DNA from: RH-chloro-G1 sp003670575
GTDB taxonomy: Bacteria > Chloroflexota > Dehalococcoidia > UBA2979
Direction of reading: 5' to 3'
DNA length: 63,616 nt
NCBI GenBank assembly: GCA_947499615.1
Contig: CANMOP010000012.1
Span: 1 to 63,616 of the forward strand
Each line of letters starts with the position of its first letter. Position 1 is the stretch's first letter. A program made the translations under genes and the position numbers. The notes beneath the pieces were generated by a model, which saw only the letters and a list, made by a program, of their open reading frames with translations, did not search any database and had not been told where the DNA came from. Positions 33,026 through 41,687 of the stretch are shown here, in pieces.

Positions 33026-33403
33026 CAGACCCTCCTGCTCTCGCGCCATTCCTCCGGCGCACGCAAAACGAACGCTGCCGGACACGCATGGTGCGCGCCG
33101 GCAGCCTTAGGCTAACTACTGAATACTACAAAGACGCATCATCTTGTCAAGGAGTAGGTGGGTCGACGCCTCCCCGCCGCCACCGCGACGACCGGCGTGC
33201 GAGGCATCTGAGCCGACCAACGGCGCGCTCGGCGAGCGCTTCGGCTATCTCCAACTGTTGCAGGCTCGACCGCTTTGCGTGTTAGAATGCACCACCTTAA
33301 CCCGAATGATACTCGGGCGTAGTTACCGTGCAGTTGTACGACTGCACCCACCAGTGCGAGTCCAGCGAGGCTGATCGTCAGCCCCCTCGAGAGGAACAGG
33401 CTA
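33026..33403. promoter_or_regulatory. Divergent intergenic region of the two permease genes
   Basis: About 378 bases without a supportable gene. For the plus-strand permease a possible promoter is TTGCAG (33258-33263) and TAGAAT (33283-33288) with a 19-base spacer, which leaves a leader of about 110 bases. The first 60 bases contain AT-richer sequence (CTACTGAATACTACAAAG) that could serve the minus-strand permease. Open frames here are short and not protein-like. Confidence 0.3.
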
Positions 33404-34360
33404 ATGCTCAGGTATGTCGTGAGCCGCGTGCTTGGGATACTGCCCTCCATCTTCCTGCTCGTATTCCTCGTGGTCGCGATGGTCCAGCTGATCCCGGGCA
33501 ACATCATTGACCTGATGCTCGCGGATAGCCCGTCGGCCAACCTCCAGACCAAAGAAGCGCTGACCCATGAATTGGGCATGGACAAGCCGATCGCCGTGCG
33601 ATACGGCGCGTACATGCTAGCGATCGTGCAGGGCGACTTCGGGAAGTCGATCTGGACCGGTAAGCCCGTCGCTGACCTGATCATCCAGTACGCGCCGCCG
33701 ACTATTGAGCTGGCGGCGCTCTCGATCCTGATTGGTGCGAGCGCCGGCATCATGCTCGGCGTGATGAGCGCACTCCGGCAGGACTCGTGGCTCGACTACC
33801 TGCTGCGCAGCCTGGCGATCGCCGGCATCAGTGTGCCGAACTTCGCCATCGCGACGGCCGTGGTGATCTTCCCGGCAATCCTATGGGGCATCGCGCCACG
33901 ACTGAATTACATCGGCTTCATGGAATCGCCGTTCGAGAACCTCAAGATTCTCGTGCTTCCCGGCGCGATTCTGGCACTGGGCCTGTCGACCTCGCTGATG
34001 CGCCTCATGCGCACGACGATGCTCGATGTGCTGCGGCAAGACTACGTTCGAACCGCACGCGCGAAGGGCCTGACCGAGGCTCGTGTCGTCTCCCACCACG
34101 CAGTGCGGAACGCCGTCATTCCGGTCATTACGCTGCTGGGTCTGCAGATCGCATTCCTGCTCGGTGGCTCGGTCATCGTGGAGACGATCTTCGCGATTCC
34201 GGGCGTCGGACGCTTGCTGGTCAGCTCGATCGCCAAGCGGGACTACCCGATCATCCAGGGCATCGTGGTGGTCATCGGGCTGTTCGTGATGTTCACGAAC
34301 CTGCTGGTCGATATGTCCTACGGCTTCCTGGACCCGCGCATCCGAATCGGTCGAGGCTAA
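33404..34360 (+). CDS. ABC transporter permease (DppB/OppB-like)
   Basis: A 318-residue permease with the DppB start (MLRYVVSRVLGILPSIFLLV), the LIPGN motif near residue 29, and the EAA loop (YVRTARAKGLTEARVVSHHAVRN) near 214-236. It ends with the family tail NLLVDMSYGFLDPRIR. It would form the heteromeric channel with the DppC-like protein, yet it is encoded on the opposite strand, an unusual split of genes that normally sit in tandem. Confidence 0.92.
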   Translation: MLRYVVSRVLGILPSIFLLVFLVVAMVQLIPGNIIDLMLADSPSANLQTKEALTHELGMDKPIAVRYGAYMLAIVQGDFGKSIWTGKPVADLIIQYAPPTIELAALSILIGASAGIMLGVMSALRQDSWLDYLLRSLAIAGISVPNFAIATAVVIFPAILWGIAPRLNYIGFMESPFENLKILVLPGAILALGLSTSLMRLMRTTMLDVLRQDYVRTARAKGLTEARVVSHHAVRNAVIPVITLLGLQIAFLLGGSVIVETIFAIPGVGRLLVSSIAKRDYPIIQGIVVVIGLFVMFTNLLVDMSYGFLDPRIRIGRG

Positions 34361-34407
34361 TTCCTGGGGCTCCGCACGGAGTCGCCTCTCATCCAGCACA
34401 CGCAGTC

Positions 34408-34440
34408 ATGTCGGCTGGGCGGGTACCGCCCAGCCGACAT
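34408..34440 (+). terminator. Terminator after the DppB-like gene
   Basis: ATGTCGGCTGGGCGG (34408-34422) pairs perfectly over 15 bp with CCGCCCAGCCGACAT (34426-34440). It lies 47 bases after the stop. The T run is weak. The rest of 34361-34578 holds nothing else I can support. Confidence 0.65.
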
Positions 34441-34578
34441 TGGTATAGAGCGGCAATCGGCCTGCCGCCGCGTACCCGCGTACCTCTGGTGTGGGTGTGC
34501 CGGCAGGATGGAGACGGGCGCGGCGCGCGTCGAGGAGTCGAGTCGGGGGCCGAGCGCGCTAGTCCGCGGTGCTCCGCG

Positions 34579-35244
34579 CTACTCCTCTGTGGGAGCGAGG
34601 CCGCAGATGGGGCTCAGCCCCGCCCGGACGCCGTCACCAACGCTGACCAGCGTGGTGGCGGTGCGCGGTACTCGAAGCGTCACCTGTGACCCAAACTTGA
34701 TCATGCCCAGCCGGTCGCCCTGCGCTACACGGTCACCAGCCGCCGCCCACGTCAGGATGCGCCTAGCGACCAGGCCGCTGATCTGGGTGACGGTGCAGGG
34801 GCCCGACGCCGTCTGTAGGTACGTCGCGAACTGATTGTTGCCGTGAGTGGCGGCCTCGGTCATGGCCGGGCGGTATCCGCCAGCCTTGCGCCGTTGCGCG
34901 ACGATCTCGCCTGCGATGGGTACACGCTGCACATGCACGTCCCACAGCTCGAGGAAGATGCCGACTTCCAGCATCTCCCGGTCCCAATACTCGTCGTGCA
35001 CCAATCCCATGTGGATGACACGCCCGTCCGCCGGAGAAAACGCGATGGCGGGGTCCACGAGGACATCACGGGGCGGATCACGGAACGCGAACGCCACGCC
35101 CGCGGCCGCGAGGAATGCGAGCGGCGCGGCCGACGGATACCACCGCAGCGCGGCAACCCCGGCGAGCGCGAGGGGCGCCAGCAGCGCACTACCCTCGGAC
35201 AGTGGTCGCCAGTGGTCCGGGCTGACCTGGTCGGGATCGCTCAC
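34579..35244 (-). CDS. psd: Phosphatidylserine decarboxylase (short form)
   Basis: A 221-residue Psd of the short bacterial/archaeal class. FAFRDPPRD near residue 52, SPADGRVIHMG near 70, GIFLELWDVHVQRVPIAGEI near 95-114 and the self-cleavage site KFGSQV (Gly185-Ser186) are present. Cleavage at this Ser gives the pyruvoyl cofactor. It converts phosphatidylserine to phosphatidylethanolamine at the membrane; two hydrophobic stretches near residues 21-55 anchor it. The ATG at 35244 overlaps the stop of the methyltransferase gene as ATGA. It is the last gene of a three-gene phospholipid operon. Confidence 0.9.
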   Translation of the reverse strand: MSDPDQVSPDHWRPLSEGSALLAPLALAGVAALRWYPSAAPLAFLAAAGVAFAFRDPPRDVLVDPAIAFSPADGRVIHMGLVHDEYWDREMLEVGIFLELWDVHVQRVPIAGEIVAQRRKAGGYRPAMTEAATHGNNQFATYLQTASGPCTVTQISGLVARRILTWAAAGDRVAQGDRLGMIKFGSQVTLRVPRTATTLVSVGDGVRAGLSPICGLAPTEE

Positions 35245-35840
35245 TCGGCCAGCCGAGGGTTGCGAGCGCGCAGGAGGAAGACCGGCGGCAAGTGGAACAG
35301 GTGAAACTCCCGCTCCACCACCTCGAACTGCTCGCTGAGTAGTGGTGCCAAGAACTTCGGGTGGTACTGCAAGGCGACGAACGAACCGCCTCGCCGCAAC
35401 GAGCGTGCTGCCTCGCGCAGAATCGTCCTGCTCTGCTCCAGCCCGATGAGGCTGAAGGGAATCGACGACACGATAGCGTCGAAGCCATCAGCCGCCTCCG
35501 GCGCCGTAGCACGAACCGTGCTAATCGACTCAGCCGACTCGTCAAGCACCGTGAAGCGCGGGTCGCTAATCGACTCTTCCAGATAGTCGACGAACGGACG
35601 GTAGACCTCGAAGCCCCAGAGCCGCCCGGTTGGCGGCAGGGCGTTCAACAGGTGATGCGTGATTACGCCGGTACCGGGGCCGAACTCGGCAACGGCCTGC
35701 GCAGACTCGACGCCAGCCCAGCGGGCCATGCGCCGGGAGACGCGCTGGCTAGTCGGCACCACGGCACCGATCGTCTTGCGGTGCTGGAAGAATGCCCGGA
35801 GAAAGTTCACACGACCGACGGGACTAGGCGCGGACGTCAT
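35241..35840 (-). CDS. Phospholipid N-methyltransferase-like SAM methyltransferase
   Basis: A 199-residue class I methyltransferase. NFLRAFFQHRKTIGAVVPTS at the N-terminus and the SAM loop AEFGPGTGVITHHLL near residue 51 match the PmtA/rRNA-dimethylase-like group, with SSIPFSLI near 124. The N-terminal FFxxPxxxGAVxPSS-like segment is typical of bacterial PmtA proteins that methylate phosphatidylethanolamine. Its position between pssA (17-base overlap) and psd (4-base overlap) supports a phospholipid substrate. Whether it makes mono-, di- or trimethylated lipid cannot be told. Confidence 0.78.
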   Translation of the reverse strand: MTSAPSPVGRVNFLRAFFQHRKTIGAVVPTSQRVSRRMARWAGVESAQAVAEFGPGTGVITHHLLNALPPTGRLWGFEVYRPFVDYLEESISDPRFTVLDESAESISTVRATAPEAADGFDAIVSSIPFSLIGLEQSRTILREAARSLRRGGSFVALQYHPKFLAPLLSEQFEVVEREFHLFHLPPVFLLRARNPRLAE

Positions 35841-36522
35841 CTGCTACATCACTTCCGTCATGCGCGCGCTGTTCAATAAAGCCCTGCACCAACGCCCAGA
35901 CCACGTAACTGCCCAACAGTCCGGCCGCGATCAACGCGACCGTTTCGGCACGCGGCCAGATGGCAATCGCCAGTCCCATCGGGAACAGCGCCGGCAACAG
36001 CACGGAACGCCATCGATGGAACGCCGGGAACGGGAGATGACTCACCATCAGCACTGCCAGGCTCAGCCCGGACAATACCGCAGCGCCAAGGTTGATTTCC
36101 AGCGGACCCGCAACCAGTGCGGCGAACAAGACGCCAGCAATCGTTATCGGTAGCCCCATGAACGTGTCGCTGCTGGGCATGCTGTTGTAGCGCGCCAAGC
36201 GGAAGAGCCCTGCGCCAACGAACGCGAACATCACACCAAACCGCGCGAGGCCAAGCCCGTCTGCGTAGTAGGTGGAGAAAAGGAACGCGGGCGCGACGCC
36301 GAAGGCCACGATGTCAGACAACGAGTCCATCTGCTTGCCCAGTGGGCCCGCCGCCAGCAGCTTCCGCGCGAGGGCGCCATCGATGCCATCCAGCACCGCA
36401 GCGACCAGCACGAAGCGCAACGCCCGATCCCACTCGCCGAGGCGAGCCGCATCCAGCGCTACCAACCCGCATGCCAGCACGGCAAACGTCACCAGCGCGG
36501 GCAGAGCCTCTCGCTTCGTCAT
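35824..36522 (-). CDS. pssA: CDP-diacylglycerol-serine O-phosphatidyltransferase
   Basis: A 232-residue integral membrane enzyme. The CDP-alcohol phosphotransferase signature is complete near residues 43-68: DGIDGALAR, then G, then D and D in GKQMDSLSD. GLFRLARYN near residue 104 is typical of PssA. It makes phosphatidylserine from CDP-diacylglycerol and serine. The start at 36522 (MTKREALPAL) has GGAG upstream. It is first in an operon with a methyltransferase and Psd. The 194 bases upstream, to the Dus gene end, show nothing else. Confidence 0.9.
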   Translation of the reverse strand: MTKREALPALVTFAVLACGLVALDAARLGEWDRALRFVLVAAVLDGIDGALARKLLAAGPLGKQMDSLSDIVAFGVAPAFLFSTYYADGLGLARFGVMFAFVGAGLFRLARYNSMPSSDTFMGLPITIAGVLFAALVAGPLEINLGAAVLSGLSLAVLMVSHLPFPAFHRWRSVLLPALFPMGLAIAIWPRAETVALIAAGLLGSYVVWALVQGFIEQRAHDGSDVADDVRA

Positions 36523-36716
36523 CGGGCTGCTCCTGCCGTACGCCGGACGGAGATCCACTTCACTTCCGGAGTTTACATCGCTTTGCCGTCGAGCGACGCC
36601 CCCCACCCCCAGCGAGCGTTAGGAAGGACGCGCGCCAAGGCGAATGGGACGCTCGATGCTCGACCGGGGGAGACAGCGCACGAGGCACCGCCGCCCCACT
36701 CCAAGGCGGATGACGC

Positions 36717-37721
36717 TCAGGCGGGCAGCAACTCCGCGTCGCGCCGTTCCTCGCTCACAGCCAGCGGTGCGGCGCTCAAGCGGTCGTAGACAGCTCGAAC
36801 GTCGGTCGGGGTGGCGAGCGCGAACAACTCGCCGCGCCAGCCTCGTGGGTGCTGCCGGCCAGAGACGTACAGCGCCAGATGCTTCTTCATCTGCATCACC
36901 GCTTGGCGCGGGGAACAGAGCGCCTCGATGAGGTCAAAGTGCTCGCCGACGACGCGTGCCTCGTAGGCACCGCGAGCTTCGGCGTCCATGCGCTCGTACG
37001 CCTCGTCGAAGAGCCACGGGCGGCCGAGTGCTGCGCGCCCCACCATGACGGACGCGCACCCGGTCTCGGCCATCATCTGCCGCGCCTCAGCCAGCGAGGT
37101 GATGTCGCCGTTCCCGGTGACGGGAATCCGCACCGCGCGCACGACATCCCCGATCACCTGATGCGGTGCGCGGCCACCAAAGCGTTGCGCTCGCGTGCGG
37201 GGGTGCACGGTAATCGCATCCACGCCCACATCCTCAGCCATGCGGGCAACCTCGACGGCGTTCGGCTGGCTCTCGTCCCAGCCGCCGCGAATCTTGATCG
37301 TCAGCGGCAGATCGCCGAGTGCGGCTCGCAACGCCGAGAGGATGCTCGCGGTCGTCGCGACATCGCGCATGAGCGCTGCGCCCTTGCCGTGGCGCACGAT
37401 TTTGGGCGTCGGGCAGCCCATGTTGATGTCGACCGCAGCGGCGCCTGCCTCGGCGAGGTGCAGTGCCGCGGGAACCAGGCTCGCGGCGCTGTTGCCCAGC
37501 AGCTGCATCGCGACCGGCCCATCCGCCGGCTCCACACGCGCCATCTCCAGCGCGAAGCGGTTGCGGTGCACCAGTGCCTCGGCGTCGATCTCTTCGTTCG
37601 TGACAAAGCCGCTGCCGCACTGCACGGCGATACGGCGGAATGCAGCGTTGGTGAAGCTTGCCATCGGTGCCAGGCGCACAGTGCGCGCACCAAGCAGCTG
37701 GAGGATTGAGTCACGTCCCAT
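36717..37721 (-). CDS. tRNA-dihydrouridine synthase (Dus family)
   Basis: A 334-residue FMN enzyme that reduces uridines of tRNA. The start APMASFTNAAFRRI near residue 19, DINMGCPTPKIVRHGKGAALM near 119-139, TIKIRGGWD near 159, and the FMN-phosphate motif GNGDI near 208 with GRAALGRPWLF near 235 are all present. The catalytic Cys is in MGCP. Assignment to DusB type is likely but not certain. The ATG at 37721 (MGRDSILQLL) is preferred over the longer frame because homologues begin near here. It follows the thiolase-like gene on the same strand. Confidence 0.9.
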   Translation of the reverse strand: MGRDSILQLLGARTVRLAPMASFTNAAFRRIAVQCGSGFVTNEEIDAEALVHRNRFALEMARVEPADGPVAMQLLGNSAASLVPAALHLAEAGAAAVDINMGCPTPKIVRHGKGAALMRDVATTASILSALRAALGDLPLTIKIRGGWDESQPNAVEVARMAEDVGVDAITVHPRTRAQRFGGRAPHQVIGDVVRAVRIPVTGNGDITSLAEARQMMAETGCASVMVGRAALGRPWLFDEAYERMDAEARGAYEARVVGEHFDLIEALCSPRQAVMQMKKHLALYVSGRQHPRGWRGELFALATPTDVRAVYDRLSAAPLAVSEERRDAELLPA

Positions 37722-37785
37722 GCATGAAGTATCGCCCGCGGTGACACCCTCGTGCGAGGTGCCACCGCGGGCGAGGACGATCACG

Positions 37786-39069
37786 TCACGCGTCAGGGAT
37801 GCTGGAGAATACTGTCCAACCCGCGTTCACCGGCAACACTCCGCCCGCGAGCGCGATCTCCCGCTTGCCGCTGATCTGCCGTGGACCGGCCCGACCCTGG
37901 AGCTGCTCCATGCAGTCCGTGAAGATAGCGGTACGCGTCCGGCCGGTGCCGATGTTGCCGCCGCTCGGCAGCAAGGGGTGCGGCCCCTCCACGCTGATGT
38001 CACCCGCGTAGAAGTCGTGCGCCTCGCCACGCTTCACGCCGTGCCACTGGAACGCCTCCAGAAAGTACTGCGTGAATAGCGCGAAGCCGTCATACGGATT
38101 GAAGACATCGATGTCGCTCGCGTGCAGGCCGGAACCCTTCCACACCTTGCGCGCCATAGCGTCCGTCCACGCCTCGGTGTCCTCCAGCGTCTCGAAGTTG
38201 CTGCGAGGCCGGTTGCTGCTCATCGTGTAGTCCAGCACGTACACGGGCTTCTGCTTCATGTCCTTCGCGCGCTCCGCCGTGGTCATCAGGTAGCACGCGG
38301 AAGCCTGCACTGGGCGGTCGCAGTCCAACATGCTCAACGGCTCGCAGATCCAGCGGGCGCTCAGGTAGTCCTCCGTCGTCAGTTGGTACGGCTCGTGCAG
38401 CGCGTAGTAGCCCCACGGCACCATCAGGCCGTTACGCCGAGAGTTGAGGATGAAGGGCGCCATCCGGTCATGGTTGGAGCCGTACTTCCGGCAGTACTCC
38501 GCGAACGGGTACGCGATGCCCATGCCCCAGCCCCACGGGTTGGTCCACTGAGTTGGCCCGGGCGCGTTCGTACTCTCGTTCTGCTGGTAGCGCCCCTCAA
38601 GGTTGCCCGCAGGATAGAGGATGAGCAGGTTGTTGCACTTGCCGTCGCCGACGGCCTGCGCCCCCTGCCCGACCATCATGAACAGGTTGTCGCCGTCCGA
38701 GTTCACGTACTTCACGTTCTTGAGCCCGAGCTCGCGAACCAGCCACTCGGCGGTCACCTTGCTCAGCCCGTCCTCGGTGTCATACGGCGCGGCGAAGTAG
38801 GGACGGCCGGGCCCCCACGGTGCACCCATCAGCGCGCCGTTGCTCTGGCCGCCGGGGCACGTGATGACCCCATCGATCTGGTCCGGCGTGACGCCCGCGT
38901 CCTCCATCGCAGCCTTCGCCGCGAGGATCGAGAGTGCACCGAGCGTCTGCGTCATGTCCTTGCCGTCCCATCGCCGGTACACAGGCGAATGCCCGCGACC
39001 GACGAGGGCCACCTTTCCTCGGTGCTCCCAGATGCCGACGTCTTCACTGGTGCGCAGCAACTCACCCAT
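37786..39069 (-). CDS. Thiolase-fold protein of the Ltp2/SCP2 type, lacking the thiolase Cys
   Basis: A 427-residue thiolase-fold protein. The N-terminal half carries VALVGRGHSPVYRR near residue 20 and AAMEDAGVTPDQIDGVI near 53. Where thiolases have the nucleophilic Cys (CASG), this one reads YVNSDG (near 121-126), with Asn in its place by eye alignment. The C-terminal thiolase His is replaced by Tyr326 in VFNPYDGF. Loss of Cys and gain of Tyr is the pattern of Ltp2-type enzymes, which cleave beta-hydroxyacyl-CoA by a retro-aldol reaction with a DUF35 partner. A DUF35 gene lies 58 bases upstream on the same strand, supporting that reading. Substrate unknown. Confidence 0.8.
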   Translation of the reverse strand: MGELLRTSEDVGIWEHRGKVALVGRGHSPVYRRWDGKDMTQTLGALSILAAKAAMEDAGVTPDQIDGVITCPGGQSNGALMGAPWGPGRPYFAAPYDTEDGLSKVTAEWLVRELGLKNVKYVNSDGDNLFMMVGQGAQAVGDGKCNNLLILYPAGNLEGRYQQNESTNAPGPTQWTNPWGWGMGIAYPFAEYCRKYGSNHDRMAPFILNSRRNGLMVPWGYYALHEPYQLTTEDYLSARWICEPLSMLDCDRPVQASACYLMTTAERAKDMKQKPVYVLDYTMSSNRPRSNFETLEDTEAWTDAMARKVWKGSGLHASDIDVFNPYDGFALFTQYFLEAFQWHGVKRGEAHDFYAGDISVEGPHPLLPSGGNIGTGRTRTAIFTDCMEQLQGRAGPRQISGKREIALAGGVLPVNAGWTVFSSIPDA

Positions 39070-39127
39070 GGTTCGCTCCTCGTCTGGTCGTCCTGCGGTC
39101 GTATCCGGCTCGGTCAGGCTCGGCGGC

Positions 39128-39538
39128 TCAGCCGACGATGCGCCACTCCGGGACCAGTTGCTCCGGCGAGGCCTCGATGAATTCGACCTCCACCGCGGCG
39201 CCGACCGGCACCTCGTGCACCGGAACGCCAGGCAGATTCGACATGAACTTGATCGCCGGGTCGTCCTCGAGCGCGATGCCGACGAGGTTGTACGGCTGCA
39301 GCGGCTGCCACATCTTGATGCGGCTGTCGTGCATCACGATCGCGCCGTGGATGCGCCCGCGACCGCTGGTCGCCACCCACTCGAGGTTCGCCTCCGATCC
39401 GCAGTCGCGACACGTGGCCTCGGGCGGAAACTGTCGCCGGTCGCACGCGGAGCAGCGTTGAACGATCAGACGTCGCTCGTTACAGGCATCCCAGAATGGC
39501 TTGCTCACCGCGTCCGGGACGGGGACTGGCCTCGGCAT
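39128..39538 (-). CDS. DUF35 zinc-ribbon/OB-fold protein, partner of the thiolase-like protein
   Basis: A 136-residue DUF35 protein. A rubredoxin-like zinc ribbon is formed by CSACDRRQFPPEATCRDC near residues 32-49 (two CxxC pairs), followed by an OB-fold with GRGRIHGAIVMHD near 59 and VEVEFIE near the end. DUF35 proteins bind acyl-CoA or form stable complexes with thiolase-fold enzymes, as in the Ltp2-ChsH2 aldolase. The gene stands just upstream of the thiolase-like gene and is most likely co-transcribed with it. The stretch 39539-39645 beyond it holds only a weak 10-bp hairpin. Confidence 0.88.
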   Translation of the reverse strand: MPRPVPVPDAVSKPFWDACNERRLIVQRCSACDRRQFPPEATCRDCGSEANLEWVATSGRGRIHGAIVMHDSRIKMWQPLQPYNLVGIALEDDPAIKFMSNLPGVPVHEVPVGAAVEVEFIEASPEQLVPEWRIVG

Positions 39539-39645
39539 ACGTACCTCCCCAAACAGAGGGACGCTGGACGCATGCCATGTGGCCGCGCCCAGCGTCCCCT
39601 CGACTCTCCGGGCGATCCCGGTCCGCTGTTACCTCGTGGTGTCGA

Positions 39646-41418
39646 CTACTTCTCCGTGAACCAGACGAAGCGCGGCGACACGCCGTAGGAGTTGTACGCC
39701 CATGGCCCAATGACCAAGTCGTTGCCCGCGACGTGCGAGTGCATCGCCACGTTGTCGGCCGGGACGCGCATCGGAAGCAGCGGCGGACCCTCCTTGATGT
39801 ACCGTAGCGAGAAGTCGCGCACGATCGCCTTGCGCTCCTCGAACTTCACCGTGGCCTGCAACTTCTCCAGTGCCGTGTCGGCCCATGCCTTCGAGTACGA
39901 CTGGTAGTTTCGCCCGCCCTTGGTGTGGTAGTACGTGACCGCGTCGGCCCCGACCTCCGGCACGCTCGTGTGGTTCCACGACCGTGCCTCGAAGTTGCGC
40001 CCGTTGAGGTTCGCAGTCGCCTGCGCGTAGTCGGACTGCGTGCTGAGCGTGATCGCGATCTTCGGGAACGTCTTGGTGAGGATGTCCTTGATCCGCACCG
40101 ACGAGTCGATCGAGGCGGCACTGGAGTTGATCTGCTTCCAGAGCAGGCCCTGACCGTCCTTGAAGCCAGCAGCCTCCATCAACTTCGCAGCGTCCGCAGA
40201 GTCCTTCGCCTTGGTGTCCGGGTTGTACCCCGGCAGCTTCTGGATCTCATCCGGCGCAATGGACTCCGGGAACATCGAGTGGATCGGACCCAGGTAGAGC
40301 CATCCGCGCCCCAGTGGCTCGGAGAACGCCTTGTGATCCATGGCGAGCTGGAGTGCCTGACGCACGCGGTCGTCCTGGAACAGCGGGTTCTTCATGTTCA
40401 CCGCGAAGAGGTCCCACGTGGGGCCGGGGGTGAGCGACCATTGCGCGTTCGGCGCGCTGGCCTTGATCTGCGGCTCCTCTTCGGGGCGCACGCCAGCTAG
40501 GTTGTCGATCTGGCCACTGATGAACGCAGCAACCAGCGAGCCACGATCCGTCAGCGTCACCTTCTCGTAGGTGTCGATGCCGGGGCGGCCACCCTCATCC
40601 CAAGAGCGGTAGTAGTCCGGGTTCGCCTTCCACGTCTGGCGCGTGCCATCCACGTACGCAGTCGGGATCCAGGCACCGGTACCGGCGAACTTCATCGGAT
40701 CCTTGAACCCGACGTCGTACATCTCGATCGGCAAAATGCTGGCCCGCGGGTCGGACAGCGCTGACATGATCGCGCCGTTCGGCTTGCTCAACGTGAGCTT
40801 CACGGTGACATCGTCCACCGCAACCGCGTCGGTCAGGCCGTCGAACTGCGCATAGCGCGCGTACTTCACCTGCGCTGTCTTGAGGTCGATGAGACCGGCC
40901 TTGCGCCGAATGTTGAAGGCCACGTCCTTCGCGTTCAGGACGCGGCCGTTCAGCGGCGCGATGTTGTGCGTCTTGATGCCTGGCCGGAGCTTCAGAATCA
41001 TCGTCAGCGGGTCGACAACCTCGAACGACGTCAGCATGTCCGGGCTCACCTTTTGGGTGAAGCCGTTCGCGTTCGCCAGGCGGTCCGCCACCAGCTCCCA
41101 GTCCGCGCCGGCGATCGAGACGTCCGGGTCGTTCTCACGAGACGTGTCGTTCGCGGAGCGCCGGTAGGTGCCGCCGGCGATCTTCTTCTTGTTGTTCACC
41201 GGCACGGTGCCGAACTTCGGGTCGAACCCCGCGGCGCGCACCGCGTTCTTCGGCGCGCCCGAGTCGCCGCCGGCCGATTTCGCGGCCTCCGGCGACCCGC
41301 CGGTCGAGCTGCCCCCGCAGCCGATCAGAGACGCGCCCGCGAGCCCGAGCGCCCCGATGCCCATGCCGCGTAACACGCCGCGACGCGTCACAGATGTCCC
41401 ACGTATCCCTATCGCCAT
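39646..41418 (-). CDS. Family 5 extracellular solute-binding lipoprotein, copy 2
   Basis: A 590-residue paralogue of the protein at 30180, with nearly the same family segments (GGTYRRSANDTSRENDPDV near residue 85; LRPGIKTHNIAPLNGRVLNAKD near 145) and an almost identical end (GPWAYNSYGVSPRFVWFTEK). The N-terminus has a Tat-type TRRGVLRG and the lipobox LIGC. ATG 41418 with GGAGGGAG before it decides the start; the longer frame is not coding. Here the adjacent CoA-transferase gene is divergent rather than downstream. No permease is beside it, so it may share the permeases at 32-34 kb. Ligand unknown. Confidence 0.9.
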   Translation of the reverse strand: MAIGIRGTSVTRRGVLRGMGIGALGLAGASLIGCGGSSTGGSPEAAKSAGGDSGAPKNAVRAAGFDPKFGTVPVNNKKKIAGGTYRRSANDTSRENDPDVSIAGADWELVADRLANANGFTQKVSPDMLTSFEVVDPLTMILKLRPGIKTHNIAPLNGRVLNAKDVAFNIRRKAGLIDLKTAQVKYARYAQFDGLTDAVAVDDVTVKLTLSKPNGAIMSALSDPRASILPIEMYDVGFKDPMKFAGTGAWIPTAYVDGTRQTWKANPDYYRSWDEGGRPGIDTYEKVTLTDRGSLVAAFISGQIDNLAGVRPEEEPQIKASAPNAQWSLTPGPTWDLFAVNMKNPLFQDDRVRQALQLAMDHKAFSEPLGRGWLYLGPIHSMFPESIAPDEIQKLPGYNPDTKAKDSADAAKLMEAAGFKDGQGLLWKQINSSAASIDSSVRIKDILTKTFPKIAITLSTQSDYAQATANLNGRNFEARSWNHTSVPEVGADAVTYYHTKGGRNYQSYSKAWADTALEKLQATVKFEERKAIVRDFSLRYIKEGPPLLPMRVPADNVAMHSHVAGNDLVIGPWAYNSYGVSPRFVWFTEK

Positions 41419-41687
41419 CGCTTGCTCCCTCCACATGCGAAACGCCACATGGTTGTGATACTCCAATTGCGAATGGCCGACAATACATGCGTGGTAACGT
41501 GCGCGTGAGGTAGAGGAGGCACAGCGCCCGCTCGCCGTCGTCGTCTGAAGGCCCACCGACCGGGCGACGCGGCACACATTCTCGAATTCAACCGCCCACA
41601 CGATGCCCGCCTTCGTTATGATGCGGCCGAGCGGCAGTCCCGGGGGGGACGGCGTAGGCATACGACGGGGACAAAGGAGACGGCGCA

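Noticed and set aside
33139..33753. A 204-codon minus-strand frame at the permease junction.
   Set aside because: It is antisense to the DppB-like start and has no recognisable features or ribosome site.
39558..39598. Hairpin GGGACGCTGG with CCAGCGTCCC between binding protein 2 and the DUF35 gene.
   Set aside because: Only 10 bp with a loop of about 21 bases, and no T run; too weak to call a terminator with confidence.
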